Shown piece by piece: positions 13,435 to 26,164 of a stretch of 58,588 nucleotides of DNA. Under the pieces are notes generated by a model that saw nothing but the letters and a program-made list of their open reading frames with translations, was not told the origin of the DNA and did not search any database. This DNA is from Schoenoplectus triqueter (Eukaryota > Streptophyta > Magnoliopsida > Poales > Cyperaceae). The stretch is from the NCBI GenBank assembly GCA_964058805.1, contig CAXKVV010000158.1, positions 1 through 58,588 on the forward strand, in the 5' to 3' direction. Numbering within the stretch: position 1 is the stretch's first letter; every line of letters begins with the position of its first letter. Both the position numbers and the translations under genes were made by a program.

Positions 13435-13775
13435 CATATGCAAATATATTAAAAATATATATTTTTTAAGTCTTTAAATTTTTAATTTATGAGTCTCGTT
13501 TAATTTTTCATATGAAACTCTTATGGATACAAAAATTTAGAGTGTTCTGAGTTTTTTAAGTTACTCTTTTGAATTTAAAAAAAAATAACACAAATATTTA
13601 ATATTTATTTTTATTTTTAGAGCTATTCTTTAAAATTCAAAAAAAATGACTTAAAAAACTAAAAAAAAATTAAATTTTTGTATCCCATAAGTTTTCATAC
13701 AAAGAATATAATGAGAATTATAAATTAAAATTTTGAAGAGTTTAAAATATATATTTTTATAAATTTGTATATCGG
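13435..13775. mobile_element. Long-hairpin MITE, same family as 26165-27283
   Basis: The two halves are inverted copies. The left half has CATATGAAACTCTTATGGAT then AAAAATTTAGAGTG; the right half has the reverse complements near 13670-13720. The same inner words occur in the three hairpins downstream of the VQ gene. Coordinates are approximate and no clear target duplication was found. Confidence 0.6.
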
Positions 13776-16700
13776 CCCTACTTCATTGTCAAGGATTATT
13801 AGCTAGAAGAGTTGGAACAATTGTATACATATTACAATACAAATATTTACACAATGGCCTATGTATAATTCGTGTAAACAATTAATATATTTGTATATTT
13901 CGAAATATATCAAAATCGTAGAGCGGACCAAATTGTGGGGTTAAATCAAAAGTGGGCCCCCATCAATCCATCATGCAAGTCACGGTCCGGAAATGTCAAC
14001 TTAAGACACTTAGTCAAGTAATGACGTGCTACATTGAAAGACCGAACCCAATGTTTGATGTAAAGTGAACATGGACTGATAGGCAACGGGTGCATTTAAG
14101 AGATACCAAATTAATTGCATTTTAATACGATATATGCAGGAAGTAGTTAATGCTGATAGGTCGAACTTGGTTTCGTGGTGTTGGGACCAGGTACTCTTAA
14201 GGTTGGATGGGCTTCTCAGGTCGACTATAGATTGGTCACCATATCTAACAGAGAAATTCAGAAACTGATGACGTCTATATATGTTCATGCAAGAGATGTG
14301 GCACCGAGCCGAGTTGAGCAAGCTCAAAATCGGTTCGTTAAGCAGACGCGCCGAGTCACCTCATCAATTATTTTTATTTTGCATCATAATGTTTATTTTA
14401 AAATCAGCTCATTATGTTAATAGACTAACTAAACTGACTCATTACGACTTACTTAATAATTAATAGTAATTTTTATAATATTTTATGTTAATTAAAATAT
14501 ATATAAAATCAGTAAAATAAGTGGTAACAATATATTTCATATAATAATTAATTTAATATATATCATACTATAAACTATATGTAATAGACTAAAAAATTAT
14601 AATAAAGTAATATAAATAATAAATGTTAATAATTTGACGAGCCAATAACAAGTCTAACGAGTTGATTTAGACCAAGCCCAATATCTTAACTTAATGAGCT
14701 TAACGAATTGATTCGTTAACGACTCAATCCATTCATAAATAATCCAATAATGAATCGATCTCAAGTGAGTGACGAATGATCTAACTGCAAGTCCTTTTAC
14801 CGGCCCTACTAACGATGGAAGTGCATTATTTAAGCGGCATCTTAAACTTCATGGAAGGAGAATTCTGGTACGACAAATATTTAGTGTCTTCAAATATTAA
14901 AATTTCTCTTTTGTATTTATATTTGAAGTTTCTATTTCATTGTTTTCTTCATATGCTTTAATATTCAGTTCATCTATTCTTTTGGTTCAAGTGTTCAGTA
15001 TTCGGTATGGTTGTTTTTATTATTTTTTTTTCTTTTTTTTAAATAGCATACATCTTATGTGCATACTTTTATATTTTATAATGTCGAAGAATTCGGCGTT
15101 TGGGATTGAAGTCCAATACCGTTAGCTCCAGTGAAGGAAATAAGAGCTGAATGGATAATATAGATGGAAGAATAACTGGAGAGGAAGATATAACTAGCAT
15201 TTGAGATCAAACTATTGTAATCAGTTAGTTAGTTAGAAATAATGCAATTAATTAGGAGACTAATGATTTGTTTTATTACGAAGGGTAGTTGAGCTATATA
15301 TAAGCTCACTGTCTGATGTGTAAAGACTATGATGACAAAGAATAAAACTTTTATTTACTTCAATGTTTCCTTTACCATTCTTTTACCAGTTATTTTACTT
15401 TTCAATTACAATTCCTCTGATTTTGCAATACTTATGTACTTTCCAATATAGAAGACACTGTCTATATACTATCTTGATAAATTAGGTTTGTTTATTTAAA
15501 ATTTTGAAAAAAAATGGAGAGGAGGAAATAATACAAAATCAATCGTATATATTATTTTATTGTAGTTTTTTAATATCAATTGCATGTATAAATAAAGGTA
15601 TTTTGATCAATAAAAAAATTCTTAAAATTATTGAAATATCCATACTTAACTCTTCGTAATATAGCAAGACTTTTAATATCCATTTCTAGTTTTGTGTGGA
15701 TTATTTATTTTTGTAAGATATTATGAGATTGAACATAAGAACTTGAAAGAGATAATGGTAGATAATGCATAGAAAGACGAGATGAAGAAAATAATATTTT
15801 TTAAAAAATAAAGATACAATTTTTCATTAATCTGAACAATGAAAAACAACAAAATTAAAAGTCATAAATTAGTGGACTAAATACCTAAACTCCTAAACCA
15901 TTTAATAATAACTATTTCCTGCAAAAATAATGAAATTAATTAATATGAATAAAAATATATTTTAAAAATAATAGTGGAGGTGAGGCCATTCTAAAATTTA
16001 AATTTCCAGGGATCTCTCACACAAAGAAGGTTGCTTTTGCCACCAGATTTAATGTTATTAGTTAGTACTTGTATAAAAACATATCTTTTTTTAAATATGA
16101 TAATTGGTTCATGCAAAAATGTATCTAACTAAATCAAATAACAAGTTTAATGACATAAATTAATTTTCTTTTGAATCTAATACAAGGGCTATAAATCAAG
16201 TAGCACATTTTTTTTCATATAAACGGATGTTTCTACTCGGTGCGTCTTTCCTATGTACAATATGTATACGTGTACACGCCGTCGATGATTTTTATTTGAC
16301 GTACGTCATTATTTAATTAGCAGTAAGCATAGCATCGCAATTAACAATATGAATAGGACGGGAAAAAATAACAGTGTTGGGAACATTTTGTTTTCTTCAT
16401 TCCGAGATTAGACTAGTAAGTATACGACATTTGTCAATGTTTACATTATTGTCGTTTGTATCTGAGTCTCAATTTTGAATGAATTTTATAAACGAGGAGT
16501 GATGGTTATTGATATCTATTCTGGCTATTTGTTCATTTATATAACTCATATATATATATATATATATGAGAAAGTCTAAAATGTAACATATTGTATGAAT
16601 ATACTCATATAATGCGTCAAAAATTTAGATTTTAAATTAAATGTTATCAATCTAAATCATTCAATTTGTTCTTCATATCAAACTCTCGTAAAAAAAATTT

Positions 16701-17409
16701 ACATTTTGAAAAAAAAAATATTATTTTTTTGAGCCAAGAGAAATTCCTTAATTTGTAAATTTTGAATCGATCATCGAATAATGACCAACTTTTCCTACCA
16801 AAAAAATAGTTACCCATGATGTGATGATACCAATATGCCTCTATCTTCTCTTTGTAAATAGAATATTCGTACGGAGAAGATTTCACGCAGTAACATTCAT
16901 GATGCATAAGAATAATTCTATTTTTAAAATCGTTAATTATATGTATCTATGCAGCATGTACAGCTTTGCATAGTTGCAACAATTCTCCACCTAACTGACC
17001 CTTACAACCCGGGGTGATATGAAAAGTATCATCTTGGAACGGGAAGATAGAGAGATGGGAGGACCGAAAGAGAGCTTAATTTCAAAAAGAGGAGTGAGAT
17101 AGAGAAAAGAGGAGGCTGTTGACCAAGTCAAACAAGGGGAAGAAGTAGCTGGTTGGAACTATTTTTGGGTACGGATGGTTCAACAAATCGCAGCCACCAC
17201 TACTGGTCCAGCAGAACACTGTGAAAGCACAGTTGTTGGTAGTTTTATTTATTTTATTCATAAGTTTTGATCATCGAAATATTGGCTTAGAAGATTCCAC
17301 CGCATATATTATTTTATTTCACTATCTAAAAACATACCCCATTATTTGAAAAAAAAAAAAGTGCTAAGCCTAATATCCATCCCAAACTAAAAATTCCAAC
17401 TCAGCCTTT
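13776..17409. other. AT-rich intergenic DNA
   Basis: No gene was recognised. Open frames at 14010-14420 have no domain and overlap each other on both strands. A region with GAGC/CGAG-type words lies at about 14300-14800 and may be degraded repeat DNA. A (TA)n run sits at about 16549-16568. Confidence 0.45.
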
Positions 17410-18246
17410 CACTACCGAAAAAAAAAATCAGTAACGATTATTTTTATTATTTAAAAATGGTTTTATGGACCGTTATTGAATGAGGTTACTAAAACTATAT
17501 AAAAACCGTTATAAAATTGCGAGGCGTTCAAATCCTATCGGGGACCTTCAGTAACGGTTTTTATTTAAAAATCATTACTGAAACTAGAGAATTAGTAACA
17601 GTTTTTTTAAAAAAAAAAACTGTTACTGAAACTGATTTTTTTTAAAAAAAAACTTTTCTAACAGTTTATTCAAAATAACCATTACTAAAACTAATTTTTT
17701 TATTTTTTAAACACTTTTGGTAACTGTTATTATTAAATAACTATTACTGAATTATTTTTAAAATAAAACTAAATTTTATTTTTTTAACGTTCTTGAACTA
17801 AAATATTAAAAGAAAAGAGATTGAATAACTAAACAATAATAATATAATATATTATTTATTCATTCAATAATTAATATGAAAAAGAATATAATTATTCATC
17901 AAATGAAAAAATAATTACTCAACAATACATATATCTTGCTCATGCAATAATGTGAAAATTTATACAAATTATAAGAAAAAACAGAAAAAAAAACACAAAA
18001 GAACAAAAAAAACTTCAAGTACATTTTTGAAGGTCAACATGAAGTTTTTTAGCTCCGAAAATGACGGTAAGAGCAAAAGTTGTTAACCTTGAAGATCAAT
18101 AAATGAATGTGTACTAATCAGAAAGTGCCTCTTCTATTCTGTATGCCATGCATGATAATACATGTATGGTACTACCAAACCTGAAAATACTAGATATTAT
18201 CATTCTTATATGCAATATGAACACATTTCTCTTCGAATATTGAGTT
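17410..18246. mobile_element. Truncated CACTA element with shared internal core
   Basis: It begins CACTACCGAAAAAA. From 17430 to 17760 it is filled with inverted words of the type CAGTAACGGTTTTT and AAAACTGTTACTGA, the subterminal-repeat pattern of CACTA elements. From about 17850 to 18090 it has the internal core also found in the elements at 29283, 30791, 32780 and 53088. No matching right end was found; a Copia element begins directly after it. Confidence 0.62.
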
Positions 18247-18540
18247 TGTTAAGACTCATATTTTTATATTTTGTATGTTTTGTGTTTTTTATGTTGAAGT
18301 TAATTAGTTATGGTTTTTTATGTTTAGTTATTGAGTTGTAGTTTCTATAAATGTTATGGGGACTAATATCTAGAAAAATAGTAAAATTAAATGAGTGGTG
18401 TGGTTAACAAAATTCATGTTATTTAAATATAAATGTTATCATTTATAAAGAGAGTTGAATCAATAAAATATAAATTTTTTATTGCTCCTTCCTCTTTCTC
18501 TCTTTCATGAAAATACTAAAACAAAGGTAATAGGCCAACA
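18247..18540 (+). repeat. Left LTR of the Copia element
   Basis: Begins TGTTAAGACTCATA and ends GGCCAACA, directly before the primer-binding site. It matches 22537-22834 over most of its length, with substitutions and small indels. Confidence 0.93.
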
Positions 18541-18611
18541 TAAATGGTATCAGAGTTTAGGTTGTTTGAGAGTTTAAGTGAGTTTCTTCAGAAAAAGAAG
18601 TTGAGAGCATC

Positions 18612-19464
18612 ATGGCTCTGCAAGGAGGCGCGCACGATGTGTAACCCGTATTCGATGATGAAAGTTATGACTATTGGAGTATTAAGATAAAAATTATCTT
18701 GATCTTATAAGATTTATAAGAGATGATGAAAGAAGGTGTTGTTGAGAAAGATGGCGAGAAGAAAAATGAAAAATATGAGACATCGAAAGAAAAGAAAGAA
18801 AAAATTAAGAAAAGAGATACAAATGCTCTCTATTTGATTCAACAATCCATCTCCGACAAGATTTTTTTGAGAATAATTGGGGTTAGTAGTGCGAAGGAAG
18901 CATGAGAGTTTTTACAAAAGGAGTTATAAAATACCGACAAAATTAGAATGGTGAAACTCTTAAAATTAAAGAGAGAATTTATAAATTTATAAATGAAGGA
19001 GAAACAAACTTTGAAAGAGTATTTTTTTTAAAAAAAAAAGTGATTGAGTTGGTGAATGCAAATTAAAAATTTGGGTGAAAATTTGAGCGATAAGTCAGCG
19101 TGCGAAAAAATTCTCATTATTCTTTCTCCAAAATACAACAGCATTGCAATGATTATTAAAGAAATCAAAGACCTCTTCACTTTAAGCGTACACAACTTAA
19201 TGGGCTCTCTTGAGATGCACGAGCAAAGAATGAATAGAAATAGCGAACAATCATTTAAAGGTATTTTTTTAATAAAGGTGAATGTAAAGTCGGGTAACCA
19301 AAATGCGAGCAATGGGAATGCAGCCCATGATGGTTATGGTGGTAGTAGAGATAGAGATAATTTTGATAGAGGATGTGATAGAAACAACAATCATGATGGT
19401 GGAGGCAATAACCAAGGTGGTGAAGTAAATACTTATCACTATTATAAGATGTCGAGTCACATAT
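18612..19464 (+). pseudogene. Copia gag remnant
   Basis: It starts MALQGGAHDV. A stop follows at once, then the frame continues with PVFDDESYDYWSIK, matching the usual Copia Gag opening (PVFDGxNYxxW). The frame from 18723 reads a lysine/glutamate-rich stretch and then DTNALYLIQQSISDKIF, also Gag-like. The end, at about 19056-19464, has the glycine/asparagine-rich tail and a ruined CCHC zinc knuckle (YHYYKMSSHI, where cysteines are expected at the first and fourth positions). Several stops and frameshifts make it non-functional. Confidence 0.82.
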
Positions 19465-19649
19465 AAAAAAAAATTATAGAAATAAAGGGAGACCTTAATA
19501 TTATCACTACAAGAAGCATGAGTACATAAAAAATATTGTAGAGTGAAAAATAGTGAGCAAGCAACCTACATTGAAGAAAAAAGAATAATGGAGGTGAAAA
19601 AAATGATGAGAGTATTTTTTATGCGTGTCAAGTGGCGATGGAGAAGAAT

Positions 19650-22480
19650 GATGATGCGTGGTTTTTTGATAATGGGTGTAGTGACCACATGACGGGTGAT
19701 GAAACACATTTTTTTCAAGCTTGATATGGTTGTCACTGCTCAAATCGTAATGGGTAATTGTGTGGTTGTGAAATCCAAGGGTAAAGGCACGATTGCCATT
19801 AATTTCAAGAAGGGAAGACTATTGATTCATAATGTGTTACTTATGTCGGAGTTGACGTAAAATTTACTAAGTGTTGGACAATTGATCGAGTATAGTCATG
19901 TAGTTCATTTTGAGGATGTGACATGGTTGTGGCATAAGAGGCTTGGAGACGTGAACTTTGAAAGCTTGAAGTTGTTGAGTAAAAAAATATAATGTATGGC
20001 TTGTCAATCATTAAAGAAAAAAATTTGTGTAAGGTGTGCACTCTTAATAAGATACACCAGGAGACATTTCTAAAGGAGAAGGCGCGGCGAGCAAAAGAAC
20101 CTTTGGAGCTTGTTTGCACCTGTATTTGTGGGCTGAAGAGTACAAACTCACATGGAGGGAATCAGTATTTATTATTTTCATTGATAATTTTTTTCGAATG
20201 TGTTGGATGTATTTTTTGAGGCAAAAATCGAATGTTTTTTCAGTTTTTAAAAAAATTCAAAAAATGGTTGAAAGGCAAAGTGATGGAGATGTTGAGTATA
20301 ACTTTAAGGAGTTTGAAAAATTTTATAAGGATATTGGTGTTGAAAGATAAGTAATGATCGGTTTTACATCAGAGAAAAATGGCATTACAGAAAAAAAGTA
20401 GAACTATTATTGAAATGATAAGAACAATGATGAATGAGGAGTTGTTTTTGACATTTTGGGTGGAGACGACATACACGGTGATTTACTTATTAAACTGGTG
20501 TCCTACGGAGGCGATTGAGAATAAGACACCATTTGAAGCATAGAGCATTGTAAAAAGCCATCGGTGAATCACAAGTTTTTGGGTGTGTTTGTTATGCACA
20601 TGTCCTGAAAGGGCTATATATATTTGTTGGCTATATTATCAAGTCAAAGGGTTATAAGCTCTTTAGCTTGAAAAGAAATAAGATACTTAAAAGTCGAGAT
20701 GTGATTTTTAGTAAAAAAAAGACAAGTGAGATTAGACAAAAAGAATGTTGAGAATGTATCTATTCCATTAGAAATTAATGCACAAGAAGAAATAAATGGT
20801 GTGCATATAAATGAAAATAAAGATGAAGAAGAAGAATAACTTGATGAATTTTCTCCAACCATGGATATCAGTCGAGTTCATCTACTTCAAGCTCTTTCCC
20901 GATAAAGATGAGAAGGTTAAGTGATATTTATGCACATTGTAAATTTTATTTTGTTGAACCAAAAAGTTTTGAGAAAGCAGTTCAAAAGGAGGTTTGGATA
21001 AATGCTATGGAGGAAGAGATAAAAATGATTGAAAAAAATAAAATATGGGAGTTGGTTGAAAAACCAAAAAAAGAAGTATGTAGTCGGGTTGAAGTTAATT
21101 TATAAGGCAAAGACGAATCTGGATGGCTCAGTGCAAAAAAGCAAGGCAAAGTTAGTGGCAAAGGATTATTCATAATAATTCAGGATCGATTATTAAGAAA
21201 CATTCACACCGATAGCAAGGCAAGAAATAATAAAGATGTTGATCGCATTAGCCGCACATAAAGGTTGGAAGATATTTTAACTTGATGTGAAATTGATTTT
21301 TTTAATGGAGTGTTGAAAAAAAAGTGTATGTTGTGCAATCGCAAGGTTTTGGGGTTGAAGGTGAAAAAAAAAGTGTACAAGTTAAAAAAAAGATATTGTA
21401 CAGGTTAAAGCAAGCGTTTCGTGTATGGTATGATAACATTGATGGTTATTTCATTGAAAAAATTTAGAAGAAGTCCAAATGAGTCAGCGCTCTATTTCAA
21501 GCATGGTGAAACCGATATGTTTATTATTTTTCTTTATGTTAATAATTAATTTTTACTAGAAATGATGAGAGGATGATGCATGACTTTAAAATGACATGAT
21601 GAAAAAAATGAGAAGAACTATTTAGATATGTTGCATTATTTTTTTTTTGGGGTATTGAGATTGATCAAAGGGAAGCTAAAGTTTTCATTTCTCAAGAAAA
21701 TATGCACAAAATATTCTCTTTAAATTTAAAATGGAGAATTATAATCCGATGATGATGCCATTGTTGGTGAATGATAATTTAATAAAAGAAGATGGTAGTG
21801 ATGATGCCGATGCGGCGGGATATAAAAGTTTGATTGGGTGTTTATTATATCTTATCACTACTAAATTCGATATCATGTATGCTTCAAGATTGTTGTTTCG
21901 GTTTATACATCAACAAAGCCAAATATATTTTAGAGTTGCAGAAAGAGTGTTGCGGTATGTGCAAGGTTCCAAAAAGTATGGCCTAATGTTTGAAAGAAAT
22001 AAAAGATAAGATGTGGAGTTGTTTAGTTTTTATGATAGTGATTGGGCCGGGAACATGGATAAAAGAAATAAAAAAGAGTGGCATGTTCCTCTATAAAAGC
22101 TAAATACGTGTATTATTTTTGGGTATTATTTTACACTCGGAACAGGTATTTTTTTCATGGGCATGAAAGAAACAAGAAAGAGTGGCACATTCCTTAGTGA
22201 AAGTCGAATATGTGACAACAAGTGAAGCAAGTAAACAAGTGATTTGGTTGAGAAAGATTTTATGTGATATGGGGGAGAAATAAGACATGATTACGGTTCT
22301 TTTTTGTGATAAGTCGATAATTACAATGTCAAAAAAATTTAATGTTTCATAGCTGACCAAGCATATCAAGCTGAAACATTATTACATTAAAGGAATTATT
22401 GAGGATGAAGATGTTATGATCAAGCATGTGAAGGCCGGGGATCAATTGACAGATATTTTTATCAAGGCATTTTCGTGTGA
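19650..22480 (+). pseudogene. Copia pol remnant (protease, integrase, RT, RNase H)
   Basis: Fragments in order: protease DAWFFDNGCSDHMTGDE near 19650-19705, with the catalytic DSG changed to DNG; the GAG-pre-integrase motif WLWHKRLGDVNFESLK near 19925-19975; an integrase zinc region CKVCTLNKIHQE; the RT entry EKAVQKEVWINAMEEEIKM near 20968-21030; an RT fragment with GWKIF*LDVK near 21265; an RT/RNase H linker at 21731-22009 with DADAAGYKSLIGCLLYL; and RNase H YDSDWAGNMDKRK near 22030-22075. It ends in TKHIKLKHHYIKG and the usual DQLTDIFIKA near 22350-22470. Numerous stops and frameshifts break it into short frames. Confidence 0.88.
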
Positions 22481-22536
22481 TAAATTTATATACCTTAGGG
22501 AATTATTGAGAATAATAAATAAAAATATTAAGGGGG

Positions 22537-22834
22537 TGATTAAATTAATAATTTTTATATTTTTTGTGTTTTGTATTTTTTTATGTTGGAGTTAATTAGT
22601 TATGGTCTTCTACGTTTAGTTATTGAGTTATAGTTTCTTAAAATGTTATGGAGACTAGTATCTAAAAAATAGTAGAATTAAATAAATGATGTGATTAACC
22701 AGATTTATATTATTTAAATATAGATGTTGTCATTTGTAAAGGAGTTGAATCAATTAAATAGAAAAAAAATTCTTCTCCTTTCCTTTTTTTTTTCTCTTTC
22801 ACGAAAATACTTAAACAAAGATAATAGACCAACA
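22537..22834 (+). repeat. Right LTR of the Copia element
   Basis: It follows the polypurine tract directly, starts TGATTAAATTAATA and ends GACCAACA. The TG..CA ends and the adjacent AAGTT target copy support the boundaries. Confidence 0.93.
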
Positions 22835-24354
22835 AAGTTAGCATTATTTTTTAAATTTATTATTTTCTACAAATAATATACTAAATAAAACTTTCGTATT
22901 AGCTCTGTTCAGAATAACTAGTCCTCTATCAAAAAAAACATCTCTGACTGTAAGAGAAATGCTAACAAAATCTAGCCCTCATATATAATGATAAAAGAGG
23001 AAAGAAAAAAAAATGTATCACTCAACACCCAATTTCGGCTCCTCAATAAACTTGAACGAATAGAATTTTACAAAGCTTGCACGTTTGTCATTGCACAAGT
23101 GGCAACCAAGTAGGTTTTCACTTCCAATGCTGACACCAGACATCCATCCATGATGAATCAGTCTGGTAGTTATGACAATTGTAGAACTCAATACCGGTGC
23201 AATTCGAAACAGAAACGATACGGAGCAAGTTTTGTTTTTTAATTTCCATATTGAGATTTAAAACATGATTACCACACAAGATATGATCAAGATGGGAAAA
23301 GGAAAAATAGAAGAAAAAGTGCGCGTTCCGGTACTGTTACTGGTCTGTCTCAGACCCAATACCAGCAAAAAAAATTTGTCCTGTTAATGCCATTTCCACG
23401 CCCTGCTCCTCGTTCTTCTAGCAAGAAATTTGGTTACCAAATACGTACGGGCACACCGCACACGCCCGAGGAATACAAATCTGTCTCCTACAAATTTCCC
23501 ACTTTGTCATCATATGAAATTTATTTACTTTATTATATATTGACGAAGTAGGTAACCTAGAAGTGTGATTCTTTGATGTTACATCTTCTTTGTAAAGGAA
23601 AAAAAAAGAAGAAAAAAAGTTGCAATAGACAAGATTTCAGTTCTATAGTAATGCAACCACCGAGTGGTCTAATCTGTTATATGAGAACCAATTATTCACT
23701 GTACGTTATGTCGTTATAGATGTCAAAAATTGACATTACGTTATGATTATTTTTAAATTAACAACCTTTCCCATTATACGCTAACAACCAAGAGAATTAA
23801 TGGTTGCAAAAATTCAGAGAGTTGAATCCATAATATGGTTGTGTGCTTCTCACTGCAGCAGCTATAGCTAACTAAAGGAATTAAATTACGTATATATGCA
23901 TACAAAATATATGATTTCTAATTACTCAAAAGCGTTATTAATCAGTGCAATGACAAAAAAACATAATTAATTAAACTTACACACGTAAGAGATCAGGCAA
24001 TGAGAAGTGCGATGTTGTCTAGTAAGCTAACAAACCTTAGTCTACAGAGAAATGATGATTTCTTTCCCTCTCTCTACCTCTATGCGATGAATTAATATGT
24101 ATGTTGTTGGCATTGCTTTGTTAGTGCCTATCTTCTAATGTTACGTCACAATCATGGCCCACACATCTGATCCCTTGATGATTTCAGAATTGAGAACATG
24201 AAACCTCTCTCTCTCTCTCTCTTTCTTCAAGTCACCACCACTTCCAACCCCAAATCTATCACCCCTTCCAATTTCTCCTCTACCCGTTCTCCTTTCCTTA
24301 ATTCTTCCTCCCTTGGTTCAAGAAAAGTCTTTTGCTTTCTATAAACAACGTAAA
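22835..24354. other. Region upstream of the VQ gene
   Basis: No coding region was found. It is less AT-rich than the flanks at 23000-23500. A pyrimidine-rich stretch with a (CT)n run at about 24208-24224 lies roughly 130 bp before the chosen start codon and is probably in the 5' untranslated region. An in-frame ATG at 24313 would add 14 residues to the VQ protein. Confidence 0.5.
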
Positions 24355-25407
24355 ATGGATTCATCATCGAGTGGAAGCCTACAATCCTCAAGTGGTGGCG
24401 GTGGCGGTGGCGGTAACGGCACCGGTAGTCATGAAGAAGAGTACACCTCTGGTCCAAATGATGGGATGCTCTTCTCTTTTCCACCTATAATCAATTCTTC
24501 CTCTCAGTATGATCAATATTCCTTTAACTATCAAGATGCCTTTGCCCTAAACCCTAACCCTAGCCTTTCCCGTTCAACCCTTGACTCACCTTGGCCATCA
24601 TCCAGACAATTAGTTCCTAGTTGCACCAATAATAATGCCCAATTGTTGACTCCGGTTACATCGGCATCCATGCAACCGCCTGTCACATCCGAAAACCGAC
24701 CAATGGCAACGACCAACAGTGCACCAACTCGTGGTGCAAAGAAGAGGTCCAGAGCATCGAGACGACCTCCAACCACCGTGCTTACCACCGACACATCAAA
24801 TTTCCGAGCCATGGTGCAAGAGTTTACGGGATTTCCTGCTGCGCCCTTTGTGCCGGCTTCTCCGTTTGTACGGCCCCGTCTCAGTACTGGGTTGGGACAA
24901 TTCCAATCCGGTTCTAACAGTGCTCTGGGTTCGCCGTATCTCAAGCCATTTCCACAGAAATTGCAAACCAACCCTTCCGTAGCACAAAGCAATTTGAGCT
25001 CTTCTACTATCGTTGATGCAATTGCTTCCATGGCTAGGACTGGTAACTTAGCTAATCTGAACACAATTTTTGGTACTTTAAATGCGACATCAACCTCGTC
25101 GTCAGTCTCAAATACAAATTTTGTCAATGCAAGTACTACTACTGTTGCTACAACCTCCTCCATTGATCCAGGCTCTAACTTTGTAAATTTGCATTCTCAG
25201 CAAGCTTCATATTCCAAGTATAATTTTGCAGCACAAGGAGAACTAGATGGTTTGTTTGGATCACACGGCACAAACCCTATGAGGTTAGAATGCGATGGAT
25301 TTGAACGGGGCAAGTCAAGGTTTGCTAGCTTAGAATCTGAGCCTCCAGCGATGGAGAAAGGAGTATTTGAATTCTTAAACTATGCAGATCTAAAGGATAA
25401 AAGGTAA
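24355..25407 (+). CDS. VQ-motif-containing protein
   Basis: Intact single-exon gene for a 350-residue nuclear regulator of the plant VQ family. Family knowledge: VQ proteins bind WRKY transcription factors through the FxxxVQxxTG motif, and several are MAP-kinase substrates in defence and growth. Seen here: a Ser/Gly-rich N-terminus (residues 2-24), a basic nuclear-localisation-like stretch KKRSRASRR at 129-137, and the VQ motif FRAMVQEFTG at 150-159 inside TTVLTTDTSNF...GFPAAPF. A long Ser/Thr/Asn-rich tail contains several SP/TP sites. The layout resembles, from memory, the larger Arabidopsis VQ proteins of the At1g35830 type. The ATG at 24355 (MDSSSSG) is preferred over 24313 because the extension is not VQ-like. 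VQ genes are usually intronless, as here. The 210-residue minus-strand frame across it is a shadow. Confidence 0.93.
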   Translation: MDSSSSGSLQSSSGGGGGGGNGTGSHEEEYTSGPNDGMLFSFPPIINSSSQYDQYSFNYQDAFALNPNPSLSRSTLDSPWPSSRQLVPSCTNNNAQLLTPVTSASMQPPVTSENRPMATTNSAPTRGAKKRSRASRRPPTTVLTTDTSNFRAMVQEFTGFPAAPFVPASPFVRPRLSTGLGQFQSGSNSALGSPYLKPFPQKLQTNPSVAQSNLSSSTIVDAIASMARTGNLANLNTIFGTLNATSTSSSVSNTNFVNASTTTVATTSSIDPGSNFVNLHSQQASYSKYNFAAQGELDGLFGSHGTNPMRLECDGFERGKSRFASLESEPPAMEKGVFEFLNYADLKDKR

Positions 25408-25779
25408 CTAAAATGTGATTGGTCATTAATCATTATATTAGTATCTTTGTTAGAATGGTTAAATAATATTTCAATTATTCAGTATGTAAGACCCAATTAT
25501 AATTAAGGATATGTAGTGAAAACAAATATGCTAGAACCTAGAGAGCAAGTTTGGTTCAAGGGCATAAACCGATCTGAAGCATGAATTTGCTTGTTTGAAT
25601 GCGTTGATAATTCCTTTAATTTTTTACTTTATTCCCTTTGTCCTCTCCATACTGAAGTAGGAAAATAAATCATGTTATATGTTAGTACAGATTATGTTGA
25701 TTGTATACCAATTCCTTTTCTTGCACGGATGATAATTATTGTCTATATATATATATAGAGAGAGAGAGAGTTTATTTAT

Positions 25780-26143
25780 TGCGTTTTCAGTAGCACTTCG
25801 GTCAAAACTCTACAGTTCAAATTTTAATTTAAGATGTTTAATAAAAACATTATATCATAATTTTATAGAATAATATTTTTTATCATTTTTAAAATTATTT
25901 TACTATACTTAATAATTTTTAGAAAATGATTTTTTTACATATAAATTTTTTATTTTTTTTATTATTTTAAGGCTATTTTTTTTAAAAATCATTAAGCATA
26001 GTAAAATAATTTCAAGCATGATAAAAATTAGTATTCTACAAGATTATGATATAAAATTATATTGAAGTACTTAAATTGAAATTTCGAGCATAAAAATTAA
26101 ATTTAAATTGGTATTATTTTAGCCGAAGTGTTACCGAAAGCAT
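25780..26143. mobile_element. Long-hairpin MITE downstream of the VQ gene
   Basis: The left end TGCGTTTTCAGTAGCACTTC and the right end, whose reverse complement reads TATGCTTTCGGTAACACTTC, are inverted repeats. The inner halves continue the complementarity around a centre near 25960. It is about 364 bp and has no coding capacity. The family is distinct from the three hairpins that follow. Confidence 0.75.
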
Positions 26144-26164
26144 AATATATATATATATATAGAG

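Larger units (their letters stand above)
18247..22834 (+). mobile_element. Degenerate Copia LTR retrotransposon
   Basis: Two LTRs of 294 and 298 bp start TG and end CCAACA. They are flanked by GAGTT (18242-18246) and AAGTT (22835-22839), a 5-bp duplication with one mismatch. A primer-binding site for initiator methionine tRNA (TGGTATCAGAG) lies at 18545-18555. A polypurine tract (AAGGGGG) ends at 22536. Between them are gag, protease, integrase, reverse transcriptase and RNase H fragments in the Copia order, broken by many stops and frameshifts. The LTRs have diverged visibly, so the insertion is old. Confidence 0.93.

Noticed and set aside
22835..23100. Possible right half of the CACTA element truncated at 18246
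   Set aside because: No subterminal units or GTTGTAGTG end were found after the Copia element.
24531..25163. 210-residue minus-strand open frame
   Set aside because: It is a shadow of the VQ gene, whose + frame holds the VQ motif and family composition.
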